The position numbers and the translations under genes were made by a program. This document shows positions 34,277-44,421 of a stretch of 64,000 nucleotides of DNA, in pieces. The notes under the pieces were generated by a model. That model did no database searches. It had not been told where the DNA came from and worked only from the letters and a program-made list of their open reading frames with translations. Origin of the DNA: Porphyromonas vaginalis (GTDB taxonomy: Bacteria; Bacteroidota; Bacteroidia; Bacteroidales; Porphyromonadaceae); contig NZ_CATQJU010000001.1 of the NCBI RefSeq assembly GCF_958301595.1, positions 1,240,001 through 1,304,000 on the forward strand. Direction: 5' to 3'. Position 1 is the first letter of the stretch, and every line of letters begins with the position of its first letter.

Positions 34277-36871
34277 TTAGTCTACGAAGGTGAGCTGCTT
34301 GTCAGCCCCTACGTCTAGCGTGATAGGCTTCGTGCGCTCTACGGTGCCAGCCAGGAGTGCCTTCGAGAGCTCGTTGAGGACGAGGCGCTGTATGACACGC
34401 TTGACAGGACGTGCGCCAAACTCGGGATCGTAGCCCCGCTCGGCTAGCAGGTCGATGGCGGCATCGCTGTAGTGGAGCGTTACGCCGTTCTCCTTGAGTG
34501 TACGAGCTACCTTGTCGAGCTGTAGACGTACGATCTGAGCGATCTGAGGCTTGGTCAGTGGCGTGAAGACGATGGTCTCGTCGATACGGTTGACAAACTC
34601 AGGACGGATCGTCTGCTTGAGTAGCGTCTTGACCTCTTCCTCGGTGCGCTCGATGACCTCTTCGCGGTTCTGCTCGTCGATATGCTCGAAGTTGCGACGG
34701 ATCAGGTCGGAGCCTAGGTTGCTGGTCATGATGATGATCGTGTTCTTGAAGTTGACCACGTGACCCTTGTTGTCCGTAAGCCTACCATCGTCCAGTACTT
34801 GGAGGAGTAGGTTGAAGACGTCGGGGTGTGCCTTCTCAATCTCATCAAAGAGTACGACCGAGTAGGGCTTACGCCTGATAGCCTCAGTGAGCTGACCGCC
34901 CTCGTCGTAACCTACGTAGCCAGGAGGCGCTCCGATGAGTCGAGTCGCGCTAAACTTCTCCTGATACTCGCTCATATCGATACGAGTCATCATGTGCTCA
35001 TCATCAAAGAGACACTCAGCCAAAGCTCTGGCCACCTCTGTCTTACCGACACCTGTCGTGCCGAGGAAGATAAAGGAGCCGATTGGCCTATTGGGATCTT
35101 GCAAGCCTGCACGGCTACGACGCACCGCATCGGCAATAGCGGTGATCGCCTCCTCCTGACCGACGACACGCTTGTGTAGCTCGGCCTCTAGGTTGAGCAG
35201 CTTGTCGCGCTCGCTCATGAGCATACGGCTTACGGGGATGCCAGTCCAGCGAGCTACGATGTCAGCGATGTCTTCAGCCGTCACCTCCTCGGTGATCAGT
35301 GCGGTGCCAGAGGCACGCTGCTCGGCAAGCTTCTGATTGATCTGAGCGATCTGATCGTCTATCTCCTTGAGTCGTCCGTAGCGTAGCTCAGCCACACGAC
35401 CGTAGTCGCCTAGTCGCTCCGCTTTGTCTGCCTCGATAGAGGTTTGTTCACGCTCTACCTTCAGCTGCTGCGCCTCATTGACCAGGTCTTTCTCGCCATG
35501 CCACTGAGCGGCCAGCGCATTGCGCTCCTCCTCTAGATCGGCTATCTGCTTGGAGAGAGCCGTCAGCTTAGGCTCGTCGTGCTCACGCTTGATCGCCTCA
35601 CGCTCTATCTCTAGCTGCTTGATACGACGCTCCAGCTCGTCTAGCTCTTCGGGCATCGAGTCTATCTGGATGCGTAGTCGTGCAGCAGCCTCGTCCACAA
35701 GGTCGATAGCCTTGTCAGGAAGGAAGCGGTCGGTGATGTATCGCTCGCTCAGCTGTACAGCCGCTAGGATAGCATCGTCTTGGATACGTACCTTGTGGTG
35801 GTTCTCGTACCGCTCCTTCAGACCTCTCAGGATAGAGATACTGCTCATCTCGTCAGGCTCGTCGACCATCACCATCTGGAAGCGGCGCTCGAGTGCCTTG
35901 TCCTTCTCAAAGTATTTGCGGTACTCATCGAGGGTGGTGGCTCCGATAGCCCGTAGCTCACCACGAGCGAGAGCCGGCTTAAGGATGTTTGCCGCATCCA
36001 TAGCACCTTGCGAAGCTCCCGCCCCGACGAGTGTGTGGATCTCATCGATGAAAAGGATAACCTGTCCGTCGGAAGCGGTCACCTCGTTGACTACAGACTT
36101 AAGACGTTCCTCAAACTCTCCCTGATACTTCGCTCCTGCTATGAGAGCACCCATATCGAGTGAATAGATGAGCTTGTCCTTGAGGTTCTCAGGCACGTCA
36201 CCACGTATGACACGGTGCGCCAAGCCCTCGGCGATAGCTGTCTTACCGACACCAGGCTCACCGACGAGGATAGGATTATTCTTCGTACGGCGAGAGAGTA
36301 TCTGTAGGACACGACGTATCTCCTCGTCACGACCTATGACCGGGTCTAGCTTGCCCTCACGAGCACGCTCGCAAAGGTTGATAGCATACTTGCCAAGGGC
36401 GTTGTACTGCTGATCACTCGTTGCGGAGTCTACCTTGCGTCCCTTGCGCAGCTCCCGAATAGCCGCCTCAGCGTCAGCGTAGGTCAAGCCCGCGTCGAGG
36501 AGTAGCTGACGCGCATCGTTGGTCACCTTGAGAAGGGCTAGGAAGATATGCTCCACAGCTATGTATTGGTCACCCATCTCACTAGCTATCTGCTCGGACT
36601 GGGTGAGTACTTGGTTCGTCTGGTCAGAGAGGTAAGGCTCTCCGCCAGATACGTGAGGCAGACGCTTCAGTTGCTCTGCTACCGACTGCTCTATCTGGTG
36701 CATGTAAGCCCCTGCCTTGGTAGCGACATACTCGACGACGTCACGTCCCTCACGTAGTAGCGCATCTAGGAGGCATATAGGCTCTAGAGCCTGATGCTCC
36801 TGCTGGCGCGCTTGGGCGATCATCGTTTGGATCACCCGCTGCGATTTGATGGTGTACTTATCTATGTTCAT
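34277..36871 (-). CDS. clpB: ClpB disaggregase chaperone
   Basis: An 864-residue AAA+ protein with the full ClpB layout: N-terminal Clp_N repeats (about 1-145), NBD1 with [15 protein letters not shown], a long coiled-coil middle domain (about 405-525), NBD2 with [17 protein letters not shown], and a C-terminal D2-small domain. The M-domain distinguishes it from ClpA/ClpC. It extracts proteins from aggregates with DnaK. It is monocistronic, with its start 75 bp from the upstream terminator region. Confidence 0.97.
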   Translation of the reverse strand: MNIDKYTIKSQRVIQTMIAQARQQEHQALEPICLLDALLREGRDVVEYVATKAGAYMHQIEQSVAEQLKRLPHVSGGEPYLSDQTNQVLTQSEQIASEMGDQYIAVEHIFLALLKVTNDARQLLLDAGLTYADAEAAIRELRKGRKVDSATSDQQYNALGKYAINLCERAREGKLDPVIGRDEEIRRVLQILSRRTKNNPILVGEPGVGKTAIAEGLAHRVIRGDVPENLKDKLIYSLDMGALIAGAKYQGEFEERLKSVVNEVTASDGQVILFIDEIHTLVGAGASQGAMDAANILKPALARGELRAIGATTLDEYRKYFEKDKALERRFQMVMVDEPDEMSSISILRGLKERYENHHKVRIQDDAILAAVQLSERYITDRFLPDKAIDLVDEAAARLRIQIDSMPEELDELERRIKQLEIEREAIKREHDEPKLTALSKQIADLEEERNALAAQWHGEKDLVNEAQQLKVEREQTSIEADKAERLGDYGRVAELRYGRLKEIDDQIAQINQKLAEQRASGTALITEEVTAEDIADIVARWTGIPVSRMLMSERDKLLNLEAELHKRVVGQEEAITAIADAVRRSRAGLQDPNRPIGSFIFLGTTGVGKTEVARALAECLFDDEHMMTRIDMSEYQEKFSATRLIGAPPGYVGYDEGGQLTEAIRRKPYSVVLFDEIEKAHPDVFNLLLQVLDDGRLTDNKGHVVNFKNTIIIMTSNLGSDLIRRNFEHIDEQNREEVIERTEEEVKTLLKQTIRPEFVNRIDETIVFTPLTKPQIAQIVRLQLDKVARTLKENGVTLHYSDAAIDLLAERGYDPEFGARPVKRVIQRLVLNELSKALLAGTVERTKPITLDVGADKQLTFVD

Positions 36872-36960
36872 GTGTTTAAGGTTTGATTTTGACTACCTCA
36901 AGCAACTGATGTGCCAAAGGACAAAATGTCACACACTAGCATCTTTAGTTCATACAAAAG

Positions 36961-36995
36961 AAGAGAAGGCAAGCACACATTGCTCACCTTCTCTT
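36961..36995 (-). terminator. Terminator of the Ig-like lipoprotein gene
   Basis: AAGAGAAGG (36961-36969) pairs with CCTTCTCTT (36987-36995), 32 bp past the lipoprotein stop. On the minus strand it is followed by CTTTTGT. Confidence 0.8.
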
Positions 36996-37026
36996 ACTAT
37001 TATATAAGGGTGTCTTGATTGGCAGC

Positions 37027-37947
37027 TTACTTCTTTGGTACCGTAGACGTGGCAATCTGTAGTCTCAGACCGAAGCCAGCCCCATCGGTAGCAGGCACAG
37101 ACTGGATGCAAAGCCATAAGTCCCCCTCGGGGTATCGGTCTCTGCAGTAAGCATAAAAGAGTGGCCCTTTTCTTTCATCCTTTGTCATCCTAAAGTCGTC
37201 GGTAAAGCCGTACCCCTGAGCGATACTCTTGAGTAGGTCGTAAGCCTCGCTGTCTTTTTGGTACGCTTTGATGAGGATGTCTTCATGGGATAGATAGGCG
37301 GTGAAGAGTAGCAGGAAAGATCGATCCGTACGTCCAGGAGTGTATCTGTAAGCGATGCGCTTGATGTAGCGCATGTCGGTATAATTGTCTCCTTGACTCG
37401 GGGCGATAAAGGAGAGTGCGTAGGAAGAGCCTCCAGGTACCTTACGATCACTTTCCAAGAGCCAATCTTTAGCTTCGTTTGCCATCTGTATCTCATCCTT
37501 GCGCTGCTCAATCTCCGCAAGGATTGGTATGTAGATTGGGACAAATCGTCTGTCGGGGTCATCAGCTCCTATATATCTCTTGGCATCAACCTGGACGGCG
37601 GGCAAGACTTGGACAGAAACGGAGACCTGAGCTTCGCCAGCAGCGATAGTTATGGTACAGTGCCCCTCCGCCACGGCGGTTACTAAGCCTTGGCTGCTGA
37701 CGGTGGCGACAGCCTCATTTGTTGACTGGTAGGTGTATCGCAGTGTTGCATCAGCGGGTGTCGCTGAGACGCTCAGCTGTGCACGCTTCCCTACCCGTAG
37801 TGAGAGCCTCTCGGGTGAGACGGAGAGCGTCGTGTGAGTAGGCTCCGTGGGTGGCTTCGGCGTTGTGGGTGGCTCCTTGTGACAAGCTATGAGCGAGAGC
37901 GTCAGAGCTAGGAGTAAAACGTTTAATGGTAGTGTCTTGAAGAACAT
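37027..37947 (-). CDS. Ig-like (BIG2) lipoprotein
   Basis: About 306 residues from ATG 37947. An upstream start at 38043 covers the -7 box and has no signal, so it is rejected. The N-terminus MFFKTLPLNVLLLALTLSLI followed by AC is a lipoprotein signal. A Pro/Thr-rich linker leads to a bacterial Ig-like group 2 domain (about 35-115, including TYQSTNEAVATVSSQGLVTA). The remaining about 190 residues (from RYIGADDPDRRFVPIYIPIL) are unfamiliar. It is probably exposed on the cell surface and has no assigned role. Confidence 0.75.
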   Translation of the reverse strand: MFFKTLPLNVLLLALTLSLIACHKEPPTTPKPPTEPTHTTLSVSPERLSLRVGKRAQLSVSATPADATLRYTYQSTNEAVATVSSQGLVTAVAEGHCTITIAAGEAQVSVSVQVLPAVQVDAKRYIGADDPDRRFVPIYIPILAEIEQRKDEIQMANEAKDWLLESDRKVPGGSSYALSFIAPSQGDNYTDMRYIKRIAYRYTPGRTDRSFLLLFTAYLSHEDILIKAYQKDSEAYDLLKSIAQGYGFTDDFRMTKDERKGPLFYAYCRDRYPEGDLWLCIQSVPATDGAGFGLRLQIATSTVPKK

Positions 37948-37992
37948 ATGGTTAGATATTAGGGGGGGGAGAGTCTTTTTGTCTAAGTGGTA

Positions 37993-38000
37993 CAAAGGTA
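37993..38000 (-). promoter_or_regulatory. Putative -7 box for the Ig-like lipoprotein gene
   Basis: CAAAGGTA on the plus strand is TACCTTTG on the minus strand, 46 bp upstream of the ATG at 37947. Confidence 0.45.
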
Positions 38001-38056
38001 GAAAAAACATGCCACTTGTCGCACTGTGTTCTTTGGTGGGCATGAGCTTAATACAA

Positions 38057-38092
38057 AAGGAGACCTACACACTCTATGGTATAGGTCTCCTT
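38057..38092 (-). terminator. Terminator of the ompA-like gene
   Basis: AAGGAGACCTA (38057-38067) pairs with TAGGTCTCCTT (38082-38092), 58 bp past the ompA-like stop. On the minus strand it is followed by TTGTATT. Confidence 0.82.
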
Positions 38093-38150
38093 CGGTATGA
38101 TTAGACTGCTATTGCTATTGACTAGCTATAGGCAGACTGGAGTTGTACTA

Positions 38151-39119
38151 CTAGTAGATGACGTCCATGTCTACGCGGCGTGCATCGGTGCGCTTAGCTG
38201 GTGTCGTGTCGACACCATTGTCGTAACGCTTGATAGCAGCTGCGGGTACGCCTGCCTCTTGGAGTGCCTTGATGACACTAGCAGCACGCTTAGCTGCGAG
38301 CTTGTTGTTGAAGTCTACTGGACCATCGATACTAGCATAGCCGTATACGAGTACGAGGGCGCGTGGATCGTTGATGACAAAGTCAGCAACGTTGCGCACA
38401 GCCTCGCGACCCTCTGCATTGAGGACGTCCGAGTTGACCTTAAAGAATACGCTACGACTGAGCTGCACGTTGTTGCGTGAGCGGTCTTGGTGGATCACCC
38501 GACGGTTGTCGTAGTTGTAGACAGGAGCCTGTGCAGGAGCCTTCTCTAGCTCATCAATCTGACTACGTAGAGCGGCTAGCTGCTGAGCTATCTGATCATC
38601 GTCACGCTGAGGGTTCTGCTGAGCTGCCTTGAGGCGAGCTAGCTCCTCTTCGAGTGCTTTGATCTTGTCCGCATCGTTAGTAGCCTGAGCCCCCTGAGCT
38701 ACGACAAGATTACTCCCAGCGGGGTAGTATAGCTGTCCTCCGACGTTGATAGGCTGTCCAGGCTGTGTATAGACTGGAGTGGCCTTCATAGCGTTGAGGT
38801 TGTGATACTGTAGGAGTAGATAGAGTAGATCTCTGTCCTTATTGTTTGTGATTGTTATGTCACGTTGCTGAGGACAAGCCTTATTCATCTCATCCTCTTC
38901 GGCTGCGGTGACTATAGCATTGATGAGCGTGGCTAGCTCTTGCTTTGTCATTACCACCTCTTTCTCACGTCTGTCACGCTCGCCCTTCTCGACGCGCTCC
39001 GTGCGGTCGCGCTTCTGGCGAGGTGCCTGACGTCCATCACGCTGTGCCTCCACAGGTGTGGAGACAGCAGCTGATAGAAGGATCACGCACAGCCCGACTA
39101 TAAATGATTTCTTAGTCAT
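38151..39119 (-). CDS. OmpA-domain protein without its own barrel
   Basis: A 322-residue protein with a signal peptide (about 5-25). A basic/charged region, a helical middle (about 155-195: KALEEELARLKAAQQNPQRD, then QQLAALRSQIDELEKAP, coiled coil) and a C-terminal OmpA/MotB peptidoglycan-binding domain (about 220-322, VFFKVNSDVLNAEGREAVRN to VDMDVIY) follow. No transmembrane beta-barrel precedes the OmpA domain. The large barrel gene 20 bp upstream could supply it, so the two may act as a split OmpA-type tether between outer membrane and cell wall. Confidence 0.82.
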   Translation of the reverse strand: MTKKSFIVGLCVILLSAAVSTPVEAQRDGRQAPRQKRDRTERVEKGERDRREKEVVMTKQELATLINAIVTAAEEDEMNKACPQQRDITITNNKDRDLLYLLLQYHNLNAMKATPVYTQPGQPINVGGQLYYPAGSNLVVAQGAQATNDADKIKALEEELARLKAAQQNPQRDDDQIAQQLAALRSQIDELEKAPAQAPVYNYDNRRVIHQDRSRNNVQLSRSVFFKVNSDVLNAEGREAVRNVADFVINDPRALVLVYGYASIDGPVDFNNKLAAKRAASVIKALQEAGVPAAAIKRYDNGVDTTPAKRTDARRVDMDVIY

Positions 39120-39139
39120 ACTGTTGTAGTGATAATTGA

Positions 39140-41383
39140 TTAGAAGTAGAAGCGGTATCCGAGAGATACGCTATGATTGCGTAGTGAGTGACGTAGACCG
39201 TAATCTAGGAATACAGCACTGTTGAGCTGTGGAAGCTTGTAAGAAGTACCAACGAGGAAGTTGACACCAAGCTTTGTGTCTGTAAAGCCACCGACACCAG
39301 CACCTAGATAAGGTACGAAGTCACCTAGCTCCTTGAAGTTGAAGTTGTAAACGACGTTGCCTGAGATACCGAGGGTAGTCTTCTTGCCAAAGCCGACGAA
39401 GATCTCAGGGACGAAGTCTAGGTTCGTATTGCTGATAGGCATGTAAGCGCGAGCACCGATTGCAAAAGTACCGAAGAGGTTCTCCTCCTTAGGCTTTACG
39501 AGGTTGGTACCTACGAGTAGGCCTACAGAGTTTAGCTTGAGGAGACTATTAGAGTTCTTGTCTACGGGTGTTGCATCGCTATTCATAGCTGCTGCAGAAG
39601 GTGTAGCAGGAGTCTGATAAGCAGGGTGCGTAGGAGGTGTCGTTACAACAGTCGTCGTAGAGGCGGGCTGCTGTGCACGCATCTGATTGCTCTGCTCGAC
39701 CTTTCTATCAAGTGCATCGAGACGATCGAGGATCTTCTCGTTTTGCTCTGTTAGCTCAGTCGTAGTTGTCGTAGTGCTCTGAGCCTTTACCTGCTCATTA
39801 GCGAGCATCTGCTGCTGAGCGATGTACTGGGGAGAATTGCCGATGAGGGCGTGTACTAGCTCGCGCTCTAGTGGAGTAAGAGCGTCATCGTTGGGCTGAC
39901 GGTTGACGTTGCCCTTCTGGCAGGAGTGACCCTTCTTGTTGGTGCGGTTGCGATCGATGATGCGCTGTGCCATATCCTCGATCTCAGATGGAGTCATGCG
40001 TACATACTCATCATTGTCACGATCCTGACCATAGTAGCGGTACTCACGATACTCGCGATACTCCTTATCTCGCATCTCGTTGACCTTATCCTGGACCTCC
40101 TCGTCTACAGTTGTGTCAAACTGGTAGTGACGAGCAGCTTTACCTAGGTTAAAGCGTACACCGAACTGATAAGCCATGTTCTTAGCAACGATCTCAGAGC
40201 TCTTTGTGACCGTCGTTGTCTTGACTCCAGGAGCTGGGTGTGCGATGAAGTTTGCACTACCGAATACGCTGACATAGCGGAAGAGGGGTACCTCTAGACC
40301 GATACCAGCCATACCGAATACGACATCATGTAGGTTAGCCTTGTCTAGCTCGGTAGCCTTCTCAGAGAGCTTAGCATCGAGGTAACCAGCACCGAGGTTG
40401 ATGTAAGGTGTCACACCACGAGGTAGGTTGAGACGGCCGGTGAAGTAACCACCGTACATAGCGCACTCCTTGTCGAAGTCGAAGTTGAGCTTCTTGCCAG
40501 GCTTACCAGCTTGGTAGTAGAATCCACGTACACCGAAGGTGTTGTTGAAGTCTAGACCTACCTGACCACCGTAGAACCATGAGTCACGTGTGTTCCAGTA
40601 AGAGTTCTGATTGAAGTCCATGTATAGGAGAGAGGGCTCGATCGTGAAGACCATACCACGGAAGCCGTTTGAGAAGAAGTCTCTGTAAGCGCGGCTTACC
40701 TCATTACCACCTCTGGGGTCGTAGCCACCGAGGTAGACAGAGAGACCAGCACGAGCTGAGAAGTTGTTCATCAGAGCTAGACCATGCTTGTCGACCTTCT
40801 GACTAGCCTTTGCTAGATTGACGTATGGGTTGAGTAGATCTGTGCGGAAGCCCAGGTAGTTACCTGATAGGTTGAGGGCGATACGAGGTGCTAGATTGAT
40901 CTTAAAGCCTAGTGCTCCAGAGAAGTATAGGTGATCAGTCTTCATCATCTCGATCTTCTGATCAGCGATGGGTAGCTCGTACTTCATGTTTTGGATACCA
41001 CCACCGACGAGTAGGTAAGGAGCTAGGATGTAGCCATCGAGGAGGTTGAACTTCAGCTCAGCACCATAGCGCTCGATGTCGATCTTGCGATTACTCATCT
41101 GATCCTTAAAGATCGGATCTACGTTCCACTCATTGCCGTTGAGCTTAGACTTGATGCCGAAAGAGCGATCATAGACACCGCGTAGCTCTACAATTGGGCC
41201 GAAGCCGAAGCCAGCGCGTACGCCCCATAGCATAGCGTTGTCGATGTTGAGAGCATCGTCAAGGAACTCATACTGAAAGCCGCCACCGACAGTGACGCTC
41301 GCATCCTTGACCTGTGCCTTGGCCCCGTTGAAGCTCAGAAGAGCTACAAGAGCCGTACATAGTAGTAGGATTTTTTTATTCAT
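39140..41383 (-). CDS. Large outer-membrane barrel protein with coiled-coil insert
   Basis: About 747 residues from ATG 41383. An in-frame start at 41449 lacks a signal peptide. The signal is MNKKILLLCTALVALLSF to GAKAQ. The first about 430 residues look like one or two outer-membrane beta-barrel domains (repeated strands such as VTVGGGFQYEFLDDALNI). A charged linker follows (EYREYREYRYYGQDRDNDEY, encoded by a 9-bp microrepeat near 40040-40066), then a Thr-run and coiled coil (ELTEQNEKILDRLDALDRKV). A final barrel-like domain of about 170 residues ends in SLGYRFYF with a C-terminal Phe. The role may be structural. It is co-transcribed with the OmpA-domain gene. Confidence 0.72.
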   Translation of the reverse strand: MNKKILLLCTALVALLSFNGAKAQVKDASVTVGGGFQYEFLDDALNIDNAMLWGVRAGFGFGPIVELRGVYDRSFGIKSKLNGNEWNVDPIFKDQMSNRKIDIERYGAELKFNLLDGYILAPYLLVGGGIQNMKYELPIADQKIEMMKTDHLYFSGALGFKINLAPRIALNLSGNYLGFRTDLLNPYVNLAKASQKVDKHGLALMNNFSARAGLSVYLGGYDPRGGNEVSRAYRDFFSNGFRGMVFTIEPSLLYMDFNQNSYWNTRDSWFYGGQVGLDFNNTFGVRGFYYQAGKPGKKLNFDFDKECAMYGGYFTGRLNLPRGVTPYINLGAGYLDAKLSEKATELDKANLHDVVFGMAGIGLEVPLFRYVSVFGSANFIAHPAPGVKTTTVTKSSEIVAKNMAYQFGVRFNLGKAARHYQFDTTVDEEVQDKVNEMRDKEYREYREYRYYGQDRDNDEYVRMTPSEIEDMAQRIIDRNRTNKKGHSCQKGNVNRQPNDDALTPLERELVHALIGNSPQYIAQQQMLANEQVKAQSTTTTTTELTEQNEKILDRLDALDRKVEQSNQMRAQQPASTTTVVTTPPTHPAYQTPATPSAAAMNSDATPVDKNSNSLLKLNSVGLLVGTNLVKPKEENLFGTFAIGARAYMPISNTNLDFVPEIFVGFGKKTTLGISGNVVYNFNFKELGDFVPYLGAGVGGFTDTKLGVNFLVGTSYKLPQLNSAVFLDYGLRHSLRNHSVSLGYRFYF

Positions 41384-41534
41384 AGTCGAACTATTAAATT
41401 GGTTGATAATGCTTAGTAAAGTTGGTGTACAAATAGAAGACCGTCTCACCTCACTCCGTTATATTGGTAGATGCTCCAAAGAAAACATCTTCTAGAGGGG
41501 AGACGAGCAGACTATCTCGCTATATCTGCTGTCA

Positions 41535-41566
41535 CAAAGGTATGAAAAAGTATTGATACAAAGCAA
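41535..41566 (-). promoter_or_regulatory. Putative promoter of the barrel-ompA unit
   Basis: CAAAGGTA (41535-41542) is TACCTTTG on the minus strand. A CAA (TTG on the minus strand) at 41564-41566 is separated from it by 21 bp, which fits the Bacteroidetes -33/-7 spacing of about 19-21. It lies about 150 bp upstream of the start at 41383. Confidence 0.5.
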
Positions 41567-41723
41567 CTCTAAGCCTCTCTAATCTGCGAAAACCTCTATA
41601 TTAAAGTCTTTTTAAGTGTGCGGGAACGGCTTTTGGAGATAAAGCAGTCATCGCATTACGATCTGATAGAGAGGCTAATAGTGCGACTACTGGGACAGAC
41701 CTCTTTGGCGAAAAGAGAAGTAT

Positions 41724-41753
41724 CCACGTGGGGATTTTCTAGATCTCCTGTGG
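41724..41753. repeat. Relic of a CCACGTGG palindrome array
   Basis: CCACGTGG at 41724-41731 is followed 23 bp later by CCTGTGG (41747-41753). These are two degenerate units in the divergent gap between the barrel gene and dnaG. Confidence 0.5.
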
Positions 41754-41805
41754 AGATGCTGCAAAGGTCGTTGTTGCCACAAATAGATGCATAGGGGTGT
41801 CATGA

Positions 41806-42059
41806 AGGACGGCAGGGCTGATACATTATATATAATGAGATCGTTTACCTCTCTATTCCTCGTCTATCTTTTTGTGTGTGGCTCTTGAAAATTCGATTAT
41901 GATGCGTCACCCCTGACTGGGAAAAGTTGATGCTAGCTCGCTACGATAATTTAGAACTGACTACATATCGAAACGGCGCCGTGTCGGTGAAAAGTGATTT
42001 CCACGTGGATATTCGATAAAGGAGAGAATCGGACGAATTCCCCTGTAAAGATATGTAAA
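41806..42059. repeat. Long interspersed repeat, copy C (array collapsed to one unit)
   Basis: The left part (about 41811-41960) matches copy A from GGGCTGA through GATTATGATGC and the CGATAATTTAGA segment. After ACTACATATC and GTGATTT there is one CCACGTGG (42001-42008), then ATATTCGATAAAGGAGAG and CGGACGAATTCCC. Seven of the eight palindrome units of copies A and B are missing, as expected for recombination between units. Confidence 0.82.
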
Positions 42060-42065
42060 TGGAGA

Positions 42066-42093
42066 TTAGAGGGTAGAAGTTAGAGATTAGAGA
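42066..42093. repeat. TTAGAGR heptamer array (4 units)
   Basis: TTAGAGG, GTAGAAG, TTAGAGA and TTAGAGA follow interspersed-repeat copy C. Confidence 0.85.
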
Positions 42094-42127
42094 TCCGATC
42101 ACTCTGATAGCTCCGATGGTTCCGATA

Positions 42128-42162
42128 GCTAACAGTCAATAGCTAACAGCCAACAGCCAATC
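42128..42162. repeat. Inverted TTRGCTK heptamer array (5 units)
   Basis: GCTAACA, GTCAATA, GCTAACA, GCCAACA and GCCAATC are the reverse complement of the TTAGCTG/TTGGCTG family at 4895 and 49049. Confidence 0.85.
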
Positions 42163-42260
42163 CCTGGCTGACACATTATTATGTATAGTGCACTCATCCA
42201 TTTCTCGCTGGTCACTCATGTGTAGCTCCTGACAGAGTGATTATGATGCCTCAGCCCTGT
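42163..42260. repeat. Partial interspersed repeat (left part only)
   Basis: CTGGCTGACACATTAT, TGTGTAGCTCCTGACAGAG and GATTATGATGC match the left part of copy A. It ends 60 bp before the dnaG start. Confidence 0.75.
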
Positions 42261-42290
42261 GAAGGACGGAGCCTATTGACGTGAAATGAG

Positions 42291-42298
42291 TACATTTG
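42291..42298 (+). promoter_or_regulatory. Putative -7 box for dnaG
   Basis: TACATTTG matches TAnnTTTG. Transcription from it would start a few bases downstream and give a leader of about 15 bases before the ATG at 42320. Confidence 0.45.
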
Positions 42299-42319
42299 CA
42301 GAGCAAGAGAAGTAGACGG

Positions 42320-44356
42320 ATGATTGACGAACAGACCAAACAACTGATCATAGATACGGCACGCATCGATGAGGTGGTGCAGGACTTCGTGCATCTACGA
42401 CGCAAGGGGTCGGCCTTTGTGGGGCTGTGTCCATTTCACAAGGATCGTCACCCCTCCTTTATCGTCACTCCGTCCAAGAATATCTGCAAGTGCTTCGCTT
42501 GTGGTGCTGGTGGCACGCCTGTATCCTTCATCATGAAGATACAGAACTGCTCCTTCGTCGAGGCACTCCGCTACCTCGCTCAGAAGTATAATATCCCAGT
42601 GCCAGAGCGGGAGATGACCGAGGAGGAGCAACAGCGTCAGAGTGAGCGTGAGGCACTTTACCTCGCTAATGAGGTGGCAGCGAAGTTCTTTACCGAGCAG
42701 CTCCTCAGCAGTGAGGAGGGGCTAGATATAGCCCTGCCTTACTTCACGCAGCGTGGCGTCCGCTCGGAGGCGATACAGACCTTTGGGCTGGGCTACTCGC
42801 CTAGTGATCGTCGTGCTTTGGCTAAGTATGTCGAGGCGCATGGCTACGACATGGAGAGCTTTGTGGCGACGGGGCTGCTCTACGCTCCGAGCGAGGGGCG
42901 TCCGAGTGCTGACCGCTATCACGAGCGGGTTATCTTCCCTATATATAATGTAGGGGGGCGGGTCGTCGGCTTCGGTGGGCGTACGATGCGCAAGGCGGAC
43001 AAGATCGCCAAGTATATCAATTCGCCCGAGAGCATCATCTACGACAAGAGCCGTGAGCTATATGGTCTGTATCAGGCGAAGCGTGCCATAGCACATCTGG
43101 ATCAAAGCATCATCGTCGAGGGCTATCTCGATGTGATCGCCATGCACCAGGTAGGCATAGAGAATGTAGTGGCGACCTCTGGTACGGCACTTACGGAGAG
43201 CCAAATACAGCTCTTGCGACGCTTCTCGCACAATGTGTTGGTGCTCTTCGACGGTGACGAGGCGGGGGTCAAGGCGGCACTGCGCTCGATCGATATGCTC
43301 CTCGCTGAGGGGATGCAGATCAAGCTCTTGGTACTACCCGATGGAGAGGACCCCGATGAGTTTGTCTCCAATCGTAGTCGCACAGAGGTGGAGGAGTACT
43401 TTGCAGCCCATGCGCAGGACTTCCTGACCTTCAAGTCGCAACTCTACGCTCAGCAGATGGCTAGTGACCCGCAGCTCAAGACGCAGCTGATGCGAGACAT
43501 CTTGCAGAGCATTGCCACGATCCCCGACAGCCTCGAGCGGATCGTCTACATACAGCAGATGTCTCAGATGTATGGCGTGGCCGAGGATCTACTCTTGCAG
43601 CAGATCAAGCGAGAGCGCTTTAGCCGTGGGCGGGTCTATCAGTATGCCCCTCCAGAGGCAGAGACACCCGAAGAGGACGCTCCCGAGGAGACCCCGCAGG
43701 AGATCTCGCCTCTAGATGCGCCAATGAGCAATGAGGAACTGGATCTGATCCGCCTAGTAGTGCGCTACGGAGAGCGAAAGCTAAAGATCTCTGTGCAGGA
43801 CGAGGAGGCTGGTGAGGGGGCTGAGCCTATGGTGATACAGGTCGCTGTGGCTAACTTCGTCTATCAGGAGCTCAAGCAAGATGACATAGTCATCGACCAT
43901 CCGCTTGTCAAGCGCATTCTCAACGATAGCAACAAGATGATGCTGGAGGAGCTGAGCGTCTCGGAAGATGGTGAGTCGAAGCATCGCTGTGGCTCCTTCC
44001 TTTGCAATTCGGAGGTTCCGCAGGTGGCTGCGCTGGCGGTGGATCTCTACGCAACCCCATACAGGCTCTCTCGCAAGGCTCGCGAGGAGCTACAGATGCC
44101 AAATAACGATGATGATGACGAGGAAGTACCCGATGAGTGGGTGCGTGAGATGACCTTTAAGGTGCTATACACCTACAAGCTAGCGTACGCTGATGAGCGT
44201 TGTCAGCAGATCTCGAAGCAGATACAGACGCTACAGGAGGAGCATCCAGAGGCAGACTACGAGAGCTACCAGCCACTCCTCCAGGAGCTATCCACATGGC
44301 AAGAGATACGCAGGATGCTGGGACAGTTTAGCGGTCAGCGTGTGGTCATTTCGTGA
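42320..44356 (+). CDS. dnaG: DNA primase DnaG
   Basis: About 678 residues from ATG 42320. A TTG at 42296 would add eight residues but overlaps the -7 box. The zinc-binding domain shows CPFHKDRHPSF and CKCFACGAGG. The TOPRIM catalytic core carries IIVEGYLDVIAMHQVGI and VLVLFDGDEAGVKAALR, with the conserved Glu and Asp metal ligands. The C-terminal about 230 residues, the helicase-binding region, are acidic and poorly conserved. It makes RNA primers for lagging-strand synthesis. It is the first gene on the plus strand, followed 65 bp later by holB. Confidence 0.97.
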   Translation: MIDEQTKQLIIDTARIDEVVQDFVHLRRKGSAFVGLCPFHKDRHPSFIVTPSKNICKCFACGAGGTPVSFIMKIQNCSFVEALRYLAQKYNIPVPEREMTEEEQQRQSEREALYLANEVAAKFFTEQLLSSEEGLDIALPYFTQRGVRSEAIQTFGLGYSPSDRRALAKYVEAHGYDMESFVATGLLYAPSEGRPSADRYHERVIFPIYNVGGRVVGFGGRTMRKADKIAKYINSPESIIYDKSRELYGLYQAKRAIAHLDQSIIVEGYLDVIAMHQVGIENVVATSGTALTESQIQLLRRFSHNVLVLFDGDEAGVKAALRSIDMLLAEGMQIKLLVLPDGEDPDEFVSNRSRTEVEEYFAAHAQDFLTFKSQLYAQQMASDPQLKTQLMRDILQSIATIPDSLERIVYIQQMSQMYGVAEDLLLQQIKRERFSRGRVYQYAPPEAETPEEDAPEETPQEISPLDAPMSNEELDLIRLVVRYGERKLKISVQDEEAGEGAEPMVIQVAVANFVYQELKQDDIVIDHPLVKRILNDSNKMMLEELSVSEDGESKHRCGSFLCNSEVPQVAALAVDLYATPYRLSRKAREELQMPNNDDDDEEVPDEWVREMTFKVLYTYKLAYADERCQQISKQIQTLQEEHPEADYESYQPLLQELSTWQEIRRMLGQFSGQRVVIS

Positions 44357-44421
44357 GCTGAGGCATGTGATGAAGTACTGTTCGTTAACCCTTTTACCAA
44401 TCTAGAGAAGAAAGCACAGTC

